DNA from: JBNJEM01 sp051745935
GTDB taxonomy: Bacteria > Planctomycetota > Planctomycetia > Pirellulales > Pirellulaceae
DNA length: 7,339 nt
Reading direction: 5' to 3'
Assembly: GCA_051745935.1 (NCBI GenBank)
Contig: JBNJEM010000402.1
Span: forward strand, 1 to 7,339
Under the pieces are notes generated by a model. The model was given only the letters and a program-made list of their open reading frames with translations. It did not search any database and had not been told where the DNA came from. The position numbers were made by a program, and so were the translations under genes. Shown here one piece after another: positions 1 to 5,803 of the stretch (positions within the stretch are counted from its first letter, which is position 1; each line of letters opens with the position of its first letter).

Positions 1-40
1 CCACGCTACCGACGGCCAGGAGTAGTGTTTCCGGCCAGTT

Positions 41-129
41 TGTAGCGGGGAACGTGAACCACCACGGGACAAGCCCGTGGCATCCATGCGGGCCTTGCGT
101 GCCCAGGCCGTGTAGCGGCACCCGTGAAC
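41..129. repeat. Two 19-bp imperfect direct repeats around a 7-bp-stem palindrome
   Basis: Bases 41-59 and 111-129 match at 15 of 19 positions; both begin TGTAGCGG and end CGTGAAC, and they lie exactly 70 bp apart. Between them, 62-68 (CCACGGG) and 74-80 (CCCGTGG) form a perfect 7-bp inverted repeat with a 5-base loop. The stretch holds no plausible start or gene. The arrangement resembles the short dispersed intergenic repeats common in planctomycete genomes, but that comparison is from general memory; only the symmetry is seen here. Confidence 0.5.
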
Positions 130-228
130 GGCTACCATGCGAGAAACAACGCGGGCGCCACGCGGCAGTTGGCGCAGCTGGGGCAGCAACTGGGCGTTGT
201 ACTTGGAACACAGGGACAGTGTAACCAC

Positions 229-425
229 CGTCGCCTCGCTCATTTGGCCGGCGTGAAAAAGATGATACGGCCGGAACTGAATGGGGCAAAGATTAGCAGT
301 GAGGGCCTGAGGCAGCTACACGAACTGAAACAATTGCGGGCATTGGATCTCAGCGACCTCCCGATCGATGATACCGCGCTCGCGCACCACGCCGCACCGC
401 CACTCGGGCTTGGGCAACAACCGCT
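229..425 (+). pseudogene. Remnant of a leucine-rich repeat protein
   Basis: Translation in the frame of base 124 gives, from about 229 to 390, a stretch that fits the planctomycete LRR consensus (LxLxxTxITDxGLxxLxxLxxLxxLDLS): RLAHLAGVKKM, then LNGAKISSEGLRQLHELKQL, then RALDLSDLPIDDTALAH. That is roughly two 24-residue repeats. No recognisable LRR lies before 229, there is no signal peptide or credible start, and beyond 390 the pattern decays (APPLGLGQQPLKAIT still hints at LAPLLGLQQLK). The frame then runs into a palindromic repeat and stops at 510, overlapping the end of the neighbouring gene on the other strand. I read it as the eroded middle of an old LRR gene and not as a working short protein. 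LRR proteins of this kind are numerous in planctomycetes; their roles are mostly unknown. Confidence 0.5.
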
Positions 426-506
426 CAAAGCCATCACGAAACAATCAAAGGTTCCTGTCCTCCACGGCGGTAGGAACGCGCAATGGCACGTTTTGTTAGG
501 AGGTCC
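426..506 (-). repeat. Diverged copy of the 80-bp palindromic element (copy F)
   Basis: On the minus strand this stretch has TAACAAAAC (498-490) and GTTTCGTGA (442-434), which pair at 7 of 9 positions. Start-to-start spacing of the arms is 56 bp, against 55 bp in the clear copy at 4367-4446. Between them GCGCGTTCC sits where other copies have CTCGCTTCC. Placed in this register, element position 1 falls at 506, directly beside the stop codon of the acetyltransferase gene. The rest of the sequence is too diverged for certainty. Confidence 0.38.
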
Positions 507-1481
507 TTAGATTCCGCCGCCGTTTTCGAACAGGTCTTGCCTGGCCTGGGCCTGGGTGATCACGCTTCCAGGCGGCACGTCGCGGGTAAGCCACACGTTC
601 CCCCCAATGACGGATCCTCGACCAACCGTGACCCGGCCCAGGATCGTGGCTTCCGAATAAATGATGACATTCCCCTCCACCACCGGGTGGCGCTTGATCC
701 CTTTGATGGGATTTCCATTCTCGTCAAGCGGAAAGCTTTTGGCGCCCAGCGTGACGCCTTGATAAAGACGAACCCGAGGACCGATTTCGCATGTTTCACC
801 AATCACGACTCCGGTGCCATGATCAATGAAAAAGCTTTCCCCAATCGTGGCGCCGGGATGAATGTCGATGCCGGTGATACTGTGAGCGTGCTCGGTCACG
901 ATCCGGGGAATCAGGGGAACGCCGAGTTGGTACAGTTCATGGGCCAAGCGATAATTGGTGATGGCGAGCACGCCTGGGTAACAGAAGATCGCTTCATCCG
1001 GACTTCGCGCCGCGGGATCCCCCTCGTACGCAACCTGGACGTCGGTGGCCAACACCCGTCTGACAGCAGGCAGCCGTTCCAAGAACCGGTTGACGGCGTG
1101 TTCGGTACGTGCCTTGCACTCAGCATTCGACTCATTGCAATCCACTTTATCGCAGGCAAAGCAAAAACCGCGACGGATCTGTTCCCGCAAATTGCGACGA
1201 ATGCGATCGAGCGTACTGCCCATGTGAAAGGCGAGGTTGTCCGCGTCTAACTCCGACGGCCCAAAGTAGCCGGGAAACAGTACGCTTCGCAGATCCTCGA
1301 TAATACCGACAATGGTGTCGCGGGAGGGCAAGGGATGTTTGTTGGGGCATTCATTCGCCGGTCGCCGAAGGCCATTGGCCGCCTCGCACATCGCGCTGAC
1401 CAGGGACGCAAGTTGCCCGTTTCGCATGTTGGGAGGCCTGTTGGCGGCGGGCTCCCTCTCATTGGCCGACGCATTGCTCAT
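507..1481 (-). CDS. cysE: Serine O-acetyltransferase
   Basis: Transfers acetyl from acetyl-CoA to L-serine, giving O-acetylserine, the first committed step of cysteine synthesis; expected in the cytoplasm. The protein is 324 aa. Residues about 55-195 form the helical N-terminal domain; 196-310 are a left-handed beta-helix of hexapeptide repeats. The signature DIHPGATIG (206-214) and FIDHGTGVVIGET (218-230) match the CysE active site, with D206 and H221 corresponding to the catalytic Asp/His of the E. coli enzyme (Asp143, His158), and KRHP at 263-266 matching its DRHP. The first 50 residues are extra, Asn/Ala/Pro-rich and unlike E. coli CysE. The ATG at 1481 is preferred because GAGGAAG lies 3 bases before it; an in-frame TTG at 1493 is the alternative. 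Cysteines at 107, 110, 115 and 122 are clustered in the N-terminal domain. No cysK lies beside it. The domain layout is closer to the EpsC/SrpH-like long form than to enteric CysE. Confidence 0.9.
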   Translation of the reverse strand: MSNASANEREPAANRPPNMRNGQLASLVSAMCEAANGLRRPANECPNKHPLPSRDTIVGIIEDLRSVLFPGYFGPSELDADNLAFHMGSTLDRIRRNLREQIRRGFCFACDKVDCNESNAECKARTEHAVNRFLERLPAVRRVLATDVQVAYEGDPAARSPDEAIFCYPGVLAITNYRLAHELYQLGVPLIPRIVTEHAHSITGIDIHPGATIGESFFIDHGTGVVIGETCEIGPRVRLYQGVTLGAKSFPLDENGNPIKGIKRHPVVEGNVIIYSEATILGRVTVGRGSVIGGNVWLTRDVPPGSVITQAQARQDLFENGGGI

Positions 1482-1579
1482 GGTCTTCCTCAACCCGATC
1501 CATCACTGGAAAACCTTCTGGTTCCCCGACGTCACCCGATCGTTCAGCGTCATGTTCGCGAAGCATGCCCCAATAGGTT

Positions 1580-1601
1580 CGCTGACTGGGCTCACTCAGC
1601 G
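1580..1601 (-). other. Hairpin in the cysE leader
   Basis: Bases 1580-1585 (CGCTGA) and 1596-1601 (TCAGCG) are a perfect 6-bp inverted repeat with a 10-base loop, lying inside the predicted untranslated leader of the acetyltransferase gene. No T-run or recognisable riboswitch core follows, so any regulatory role is speculative. Confidence 0.3.
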
Positions 1602-1650
1602 GCTTCGACGCCACGCTCGCCACGCTGGCTTGCCATGCTAATCGATCGTC

Positions 1651-1678
1651 ATGATAGGGTACGCCTTGCCTCTGTCAA
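1651..1678 (-). promoter_or_regulatory. Sigma70-like promoter for cysE
   Basis: On the minus strand 1678-1673 reads TTGACA, a perfect -35 box. After a 16-base spacer, 1656-1651 reads TATCAT, a 5-of-6 match to the -10 box. Transcription would begin near 1644 and give a leader of about 163 nt before the ATG at 1481. No competing gene on this strand lies upstream. Confidence 0.55.
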
Positions 1679-1866
1679 GAGGATTCGTGGGAGCCGGGGG
1701 GCGCTGTAAGCGTCGCGTCTCGACCAGCCGGGAAAGCCGGGCTTTTGGGGCCTTTTCGGCCATGACCGCACCCGTCACGGGTTCAAATTCGATCCACCTG
1801 GACACGACCTGAAACCGGGGCTTTTCCAGCGTCTGGGCCGTTCGAAGGGCGCGAAACGCTTACACT
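1679..1866. other. Intergenic stretch with small hairpins only
   Basis: Between the two divergent promoters nothing codes convincingly. Weak symmetries are AAAGC-CGG-GCTTT at 1733-1745, followed by only one more T, and ACCCG-TCA-CGGGT at 1770-1782. Neither makes a strong terminator. Bases 1780-1790 resemble a tRNA T-loop, but no tRNA folds around them. Confidence 0.4.
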
Positions 1867-1898
1867 TTGAGTATTAAACCCTTTTAACATGATATACT
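1867..1898 (+). promoter_or_regulatory. Extended -10 promoter for the glycosyltransferase gene
   Basis: Bases 1890-1898 read TGATATACT, an extended -10 element (TGN plus TATACT, 5 of 6). A possible -35, TTGAGT, is at 1867-1872, but the 20-base spacer is longer than ideal; extended -10 promoters tolerate a poor -35. The region is AT-rich compared with its surroundings. The leader would be about 95 nt and contains a 9-bp tandem duplication, AGTTACAAA, at 1928-1945. Confidence 0.45.
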
Positions 1899-1999
1899 GC
1901 TGGAAAAGTGACGGGTGGAAAAATGAAAGTTACAAAAGTTACAAACATTCAAAGGAACTCTGCACTCATAGAGCGGACGTTGCCCCGAGGATGCTCCCC

Positions 2000-3292
2000 A
2001 TGACGATCGCGATCATAACTGCCGGTGGGGCGGGAATGTTTTGTGGATCATGCATGCAAGATAACACGCTCGCCCGCGCGCTCCAACTTGCCGGCGAAAA
2101 CGTGGTGCTTGTCCCCGCGTACACCCCGCTTCGCGTGGACGAGGAGAATGTTAGCATGAACCGGGTTTTCCTGGGTGGGCTCAACGTGTTCCTGGACTCC
2201 AGTCTTCCCGGTTGGAAACGGCTTCCCCCTTGGATGACTTCATGGCTGAACCACCCCGCGGCGCTTCGCTGGCTGGGCCGTTTCGGGGGCAATCCCGACG
2301 CGTCCAAGTTGGGCGGTCTGACCCTCGATATGCTCAAGGGAACGGTCGGGCCTCAGCAACGCGAGGTGCACGAGCTAGTGAGCTACCTTTGCGAGGAGTT
2401 GCGACCCGATGTTATTCTCTTCAGCAATTCCTTACTGTCCGGGGTCATCAGCGAACTGCGACCACGATTTTCCGGAAGAATTCTGTGCCTGCTCCAAGGC
2501 GACGATATTTTCCTGGAAGCGATCAGCACGCGGTGGCGCCCGTCCGTGTTGCGGCAACTGCGTTGTAACTGCCAGTCGTTTGATGGGTTCCTGACACACA
2601 GTGTCTATTATCGCGACTTCATGGCTGAATACCTGGAGCTGCCCAGGAGCAAGATCCAAGAAATCCCCTTGACGATCGACGCGACGGCGGTCGCCCCGCC
2701 GCCGGAGCCGCGGCGTTGTTCCGGCTCGCAGAGCGAACGGTTTCGCGTGGGATACTTCGCTCGCATCTGCCCCGAAAAAGGCGTCCAGAATCTATTGCGG
2801 GCCGCCAGCCAACTCTTGCCAGAGTTTCCCGCGGTCGACGTCGCCATTGCCGGGTATGTTCCACCACGGCACAAACGATGGTTCCACCGGCAACTTAGAA
2901 ACGCTCAAGCAACAGCCCCGCATCGGATTCACTGGTTGGGGAGCCCGGACAGCCGTGCCGAAAAACTTCACATTATCCACGGCTTCGATCTGCTCTGTGT
3001 TCCCACGGAGTATCACGAGCCGAAAGGGCTGTTTGTCCTGGAAGCGGGACTTGTTGGAGTCCCCGCGCTGCTGCCGCGCCACGGGGTGTTTCCCGAACTA
3101 GTTGAAAAGCTCCGACACGGCACGCTTTACGCCCCCCACCGTGAAGGGGCGCTGGTCAAGGCGTTGCGAGCCATCATTCAATGCCCCCCTTCACGACCAG
3201 GGGATTTGTCGGATCGCGTACGCGAACAGTTCGGCATGCGCGCCACCGCGCCGCGACTGAAGCAATCCATTGCCGGTGGCTCGACGGACTGA
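2000..3292 (+). CDS. GT4-type glycosyltransferase (GT-B fold)
   Basis: A 430-aa protein expected to move a sugar from a nucleotide-sugar donor to an unknown acceptor. It has two Rossmann-like halves. The N-terminal half opens with MTIAIITAGGAGMFCGSCM, the acceptor-side nucleotide-fold start with an unusual Cys-Gly-Ser-Cys loop at 15-18; DDIFLEAI (168-175) and FDGFLTHS (194-201) follow. The C-terminal half begins near 248 (FRVGYFARICPEKGVQNLL, with R255 and K260 as the usual donor phosphate contacts) and holds the GT4 EX7E motif, E340 and E348, in EPKGLFVLEAGLVGVPAL. There is no signal peptide, so it is cytoplasmic or peripheral. The start at 2000 has GAGG at 1987-1990, nine bases upstream. 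The open frame reaches back to 1889, but that ATG overlaps the putative -10 box and would add 37 Lys-rich, unconserved residues. Acceptor and pathway cannot be told from this window; neighbours do not form a polysaccharide cluster. Confidence 0.82.
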   Translation: MTIAIITAGGAGMFCGSCMQDNTLARALQLAGENVVLVPAYTPLRVDEENVSMNRVFLGGLNVFLDSSLPGWKRLPPWMTSWLNHPAALRWLGRFGGNPDASKLGGLTLDMLKGTVGPQQREVHELVSYLCEELRPDVILFSNSLLSGVISELRPRFSGRILCLLQGDDIFLEAISTRWRPSVLRQLRCNCQSFDGFLTHSVYYRDFMAEYLELPRSKIQEIPLTIDATAVAPPPEPRRCSGSQSERFRVGYFARICPEKGVQNLLRAASQLLPEFPAVDVAIAGYVPPRHKRWFHRQLRNAQATAPHRIHWLGSPDSRAEKLHIIHGFDLLCVPTEYHEPKGLFVLEAGLVGVPALLPRHGVFPELVEKLRHGTLYAPHREGALVKALRAIIQCPPSRPGDLSDRVREQFGMRATAPRLKQSIAGGSTD

Positions 3293-3339
3293 CTCCCCTC
3301 ACGAATCCATCCAGGGCCGAAGGCGGAGATTCCACGCGG

Positions 3340-4005
3340 CTACTTGAGTTTATAGAGGACGGCCATTCCGTCTCGTTTCAGTTCGGACGCGCGAATGACC
3401 ACCATATGGTAGTTGGGACTGTTTTTCATGAAATCCAAAAAATCCTTCATGGCGCCGGCCGATCGGATGACGTTGTCCGCCACAATGACGCTGCCGGGGA
3501 CCAATCGCGGCTCGAGAGCCTGGAAATAGTTCAGGTAGTCGCTCTTGACGGCGTCAATGAACACGAAATCGTACTCGCCTTCGAGGGTAGGGAGTACTTC
3601 GAGCGCGTCCCCCTCAACGACTTTCACGGTCTCCTCAAGCTTCATGTCGGCCAGATTCTTTCGAGCCGCCGCGACCATGTCCGGGTCAATATCAATGGTC
3701 GTCAGATGGCCGCCGTTCCGCTCGAAGGCCAGGCCCATGAACATGGCGCCATATCCGGTAGCCGTGCCCACCTCAACCCCGCGTTTGGCGCCGGTGCTTT
3801 CCACGAGAATTCGCAGGAACATCGCGTCGCCCGGCGCGGTGTTCAACGGGATGCGATCGAAGCTCTCGATTACGGCCTCACGCCGAGCACTCAATTCCGG
3901 TGTAACGGGATCAGCAGCATCGGCCGACTCGGATTCGGCGGCAAACAGGGGGGACGCGGCACAAAGGAGCAGAAACAGGGGGCGGCAGACGGCGAGGTAT
4001 TTCAT
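3340..4005 (-). CDS. SAM-dependent O-methyltransferase, COMT/CCoAOMT-like, with signal peptide
   Basis: A 221-aa class I methyltransferase. Motif I is VEVGTATGYGAMF (77-89), binding S-adenosylmethionine; DIDPDM (105-110) supplies the acidic residue for the SAM ribose; VEGDALEVLPTL (130-141) is the next strand. FVFIDAVKSDYLNYF (147-161) and VADNVI (175-180) give D151, D177 and N178, the metal ligands of the family, and K154, the usual catalytic lysine. This suggests divalent-metal-dependent methylation of a hydroxyl, perhaps on a catechol-like substrate. The N-terminus MKYLAVCRPLFLLLCAA looks like a Sec signal peptide, with probable cleavage around 22-23 (PLFAA); it has no proper lipobox. That is odd because SAM is cytoplasmic. 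ATG at 4005 is chosen for this signal peptide and a GGAG 11 bases upstream; a TTG at 4044 would add 13 residues. It converges with the glycosyltransferase gene over 47 bp with no clear terminator. The palindromic element at 4058-4154 starts 53 bp upstream, so its promoter may lie in or near that repeat. Confidence 0.85.
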   Translation of the reverse strand: MKYLAVCRPLFLLLCAASPLFAAESESADAADPVTPELSARREAVIESFDRIPLNTAPGDAMFLRILVESTGAKRGVEVGTATGYGAMFMGLAFERNGGHLTTIDIDPDMVAAARKNLADMKLEETVKVVEGDALEVLPTLEGEYDFVFIDAVKSDYLNYFQALEPRLVPGSVIVADNVIRSAGAMKDFLDFMKNSPNYHMVVIRASELKRDGMAVLYKLK

Positions 4006-4057
4006 GGTGGATGGCTCTCCAAAACAGCTTGAAACAATGGACAATACACGGACACTA

Positions 4058-4154
4058 CGAGCGCATGACGAAACCGTTCGCGTTCCTCGTCATCCAAGGC
4101 ATTTCGTCATCCAAGGCATTTTTGAAGCGGGAGCGAGGTTTGGTTGCCGGCCGT
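4058..4154 (-). repeat. 80-bp palindromic element, copy D, with a 17-bp internal duplication
   Basis: Read on the minus strand from 4154, this copy aligns with copy A throughout: CTCCCGCTTC at 22-31, CCTTGGATGACG at 39-50 and GGTTTCGTCATG at 63-74 of the unit. It is 97 bp because 17 bases are doubled (4088-4104 and 4105-4121, identical); without the extra 17 it is exactly 80. Inner arm bases still pair (11-12 and 14-18 with 63-67 and 69-70), but the outer arm has decayed. Confidence 0.75.
4088..4121. repeat. Perfect 17-bp tandem duplication
   Basis: CGTCATCCAAGGCATTT occurs twice in a row, at 4088-4104 and 4105-4121, with no mismatch. It lies in the loop part of copy D and is absent from the other copies, so it arose after this copy was in place. 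Confidence 0.9.
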
Positions 4155-4160
4155 GAATAT

Positions 4161-4360
4161 ACCGGTCGCGGATGACCTTCTCCGCCGCGAGTCCGACCAA
4201 CGGGAGGACGGCTTGCGTCGGGCAGCTTTCCACCCGGAAGAATCCAACCGCCTGAAATATACTGGTCGCGGATGACCTTCTCCGCCGCGAGTCCGACCAA
4301 CGGGAGGACGGCTTGCGTCGGGCAGCTTTCCACCCGGAAAAATCCAACCGCCTGAAATAT
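4161..4360. repeat. 100-bp unit, two tandem copies
   Basis: Bases 4161-4260 and 4261-4360 are the same 100-bp unit, differing only at 4163/4263 (C/T) and 4240/4340 (G/A): 98% identity. Each unit starts near ACYGGTCGCGGATGACC, which includes the small hairpin GGTC-GCGGAT-GACC, and ends CCAACCGCCTGAAATAT. The unit length is not a multiple of three, so any reading frame shifts between copies; the open frames across it are therefore fortuitous. The near identity points to recent duplication. The first 17 bases of a third copy, in reverse orientation, are seen at 7323-7339, so the family is dispersed. Confidence 0.93.
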
Positions 4361-4366
4361 ACTCTT

Positions 4367-4446
4367 ACAGCCCGTAACAAAACCGAGCACTCGCTTCCAA
4401 AACCCCTTGGATCACGGGACATCCGCATGGTTTTGTCATGGGTTCC
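4367..4446 (+). repeat. 80-bp palindromic element, copy A
   Basis: This copy is one of the two best for the family. Outer arms are 4371-4384 (CCCGTAACAAAACC) and 4429-4442 (GGTTTTGTCATGGG), pairing at 13 of 14 positions with one G-T pair. An inner hairpin is possible at CCAA-AACCCC-TTGG. Pair 12/69 is C4378-G4435. It lies 6 bp after the 100-bp tandem pair and points away from it, mirroring copy D on the other side. Confidence 0.85.
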
Positions 4447-5125
4447 AAGTGGTGGTTTGCATACGGGATGACCGCCCCGCCGAGCGCTTCATTGCCCTTC
4501 GCGGTGACGCGGTCTTCATGGCGTCGGCCACGCATCCGTCCCAATGCCACGGCGATGTGACGTTGAGGGAACAAGTAACGGAGCGGCTTGACATCACCGC
4601 TCCACGTCGCCGCGCGTATTGCTGACTCCTTTTGTTGGAGTATAACACGAATGTAAGACCGTATCCATTCCGGAGGTGGTTTTTTTCCGCATCGGAGTTT
4701 CGGCCCCATGAGTACTACAACACTTCGATCGCCTCTTTCGGAATTCGGATTCGGCGGTGAAAAACAGAACATCTATTTGGGTGACACTTCAGCCGTCCGA
4801 CGTGGGGGCGGTGCGTGCAACGATGGTTCGTGACGGCGCGGGGACGACGCACGGATCGTTTGGAACATTGGGTCTACAGATCCGGCTCACTCCAGCCGGC
4901 TGACGTGTTACGGAAACAGTCACGCAAATTGCACGCTTCGATGTTACTTCTCCAACTCGGGTTCATGGCGAGCCGGGGCCGGGCACCGGCGGTCGTCTTC
5001 GCGGGGGAGGGGTTTCCGTGGCGCCGTGGCCTTTGTGGAAGCTGAAAAAAAACGGCTCTGGGACGCTTGATTTCCGTCACTGATCACGATATGTTGGGGC
5101 CCTGCTTACAATGCCGCTTCGTTTC
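4447..5125. other. Long non-coding spacer with scattered repeats
   Basis: No convincing gene. A stretch at about 4463-4526 may be a badly decayed 80-bp element (CGAGCGCTTC, then GGTCTTCATGG in matching order). 4580-4603 is a hairpin with a perfect 7-bp stem (GGAGCGG/CCGCTCC) and a 10-base loop. 4625-4641 is ACTCC-TTTTGTT-GGAGT. A possible promoter, TTGCTG at 4619-4624 and TATAAC at 4641-4646 (16-base spacer), precedes a 41-codon frame at 4708-4833 with a poorly spaced GGAG; I do not call it a gene. Bases 4785-4804 and 4888-4907 match at 17 of 20 positions and may be another short dispersed repeat. Confidence 0.45.
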
Positions 5126-5170
5126 TAACTTACACGGGTCTAACTTACACGGGTCTAACTTACACGGGCT
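5126..5170. repeat. 15-bp tandem repeat, three copies
   Basis: TAACTTACACGGGTC occurs at 5126-5140 and 5141-5155; the third copy, 5156-5170, ends CT instead of TC. The last copy runs straight into copy B of the 80-bp family, and ACGGGCT (5164-5170) forms a perfect 7-bp stem with AGCCCGT (5176-5182). The unit itself looks like a reversed fragment of the element's arm, which may be how it arose. Confidence 0.9.
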
Positions 5171-5173
5171 TTT

Positions 5174-5253
5174 ACAGCCCGTAACAAAACTTGGTTCCCG
5201 CTCCCAAAAGCCCCTGGGTAAAAGGAAACCTGAGTGGTCTTGTTATGGCTTCT
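5174..5253 (+). repeat. 80-bp palindromic element, copy B
   Basis: Shares ACAGCCCGTAACAAAAC with copy A at the start and TGGTCTTGTTATGGCTTCT at the end, in identical register over 80 bp. Arms 5178-5191 and 5236-5249 pair at 12 of 14 positions counting G-T. Pair 12/69 is C5185-G5242. Confidence 0.82.
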
Positions 5254-5803
5254 TAGGTTGAATGCCCGTGAGCGGTGTTCTCGCATCGCTGGCGCGCGAG
5301 CGTGCGAGGGGGTTGGGAGCGATGCGTGCCGCCCGAAGCACGGCTGAAACCGGGAACATCAAGACGCCGCGTTTGAAGGGGCGGAAAACTTGCGGGGCGG
5401 GGAGGCGGAGGCAAAGCGGGAAAAGTCGAGGATCAAAGGGGTCCGGGACACGGCCCTTTCAACATATACGGTTGTATTCCCTGATTGACTATCGCCTCGA
5501 GCGTCCAACGCGGAACGGCGCGCGGGCAGGACGAAACGCCGCGGGCGGATGAGCGTTCGCCAAGCTTGCCCGAGTGCCAATTCTTGTTTTCTTTGCCTGG
5601 GAATGAAGCCGCGTTCGCACCCGCGCGCCGTTCACCCGCGGGTGGGCACTCAAGGCGATAGCTCCACCTTTCTTTCAATCATCGTTTCTCCGTTTGACTT
5701 CCCAATTGGAAGGTTCGTTGCGCTTTCAGGCAACAGCCATTCTGGCCGAGAGGGTGGTCTGGGGAGTTTGTCGTTGTTTTCTCTTTCAACGGAGTGTGCT
5801 CTT
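5254..5803. other. Non-coding upstream region of the DUF1559 gene
   Basis: About 550 bp without a recognisable gene. Open frames here have Arg/Gly/Ser-rich translations without family resemblance. One clear symmetry is AAAGGG (5435-5440) with CCCTTT (5454-5459), inside which GTCC-G-GGAC also pairs; this looks like a REP-type palindrome. No good sigma70 promoter was found; TTGACT at 5694-5699 has no fitting -10. The prepilin gene's ribosome site GGAG is at 5791-5794. Confidence 0.4.
5435..5459. repeat. REP-like palindrome
   Basis: A 25-bp stretch with AAAGGG and CCCTTT ends and an inner GTCC/GGAC pair. There is no T-run after it, so a terminator role is doubtful. Such palindromes often accompany RAYT (REP-associated tyrosine) transposases elsewhere in genomes; none is present here. 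Confidence 0.35.

Noticed and set aside
483..1250. 255-codon open frame on the plus strand
   Set aside because: It lies wholly antisense to the acetyltransferase gene, which has clear family motifs and a ribosome site; the translation resembles no family.
1770..1800. tRNA T-arm-like GGTTCAAATTC
   Set aside because: The T-stem does not pair and no acceptor, D or anticodon arm is found around it.
3293..3339. Bidirectional terminator between convergent genes
   Set aside because: No stable inverted repeat with flanking T- or A-runs is visible in the 47 bp.
3181..4032. 283-codon open frame on the plus strand
   Set aside because: Antisense to the O-methyltransferase and overlapping the end of the glycosyltransferase; no ribosome site or domain signs.
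4058..4360. CRISPR array
   Set aside because: Repeats are 17, 80 and 100 bp with no regular unique spacers and no cas genes.
4055..4428. Two overlapping 111-112-codon frames on the minus strand
   Set aside because: They read through the 100-bp tandem repeat, which shifts frame between copies, so the same DNA gives different peptides; not a gene.
4463..4526. Possible further copy of the 80-bp element
   Set aside because: CGAGCGCTTC and GGTCTTCATGG are in the right order, but the stretch is shorter and the arms do not pair well; noted only in the spacer entry.
4365..4772. 135-codon open frame on the minus strand
   Set aside because: Its C-terminal part is copy A of the palindromic repeat read through, and the rest has no family resemblance.
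4708..4833. 41-codon frame with a possible upstream promoter
   Set aside because: GGAG is ten bases before the ATG, no signal peptide or known family, and it ends inside a region with short repeats; too little support.
5262..5552. 96-codon plus-strand frame, Arg/Gly/Ser-rich
   Set aside because: Composition is what GC-rich non-coding DNA yields, and it runs across the REP-like palindrome.
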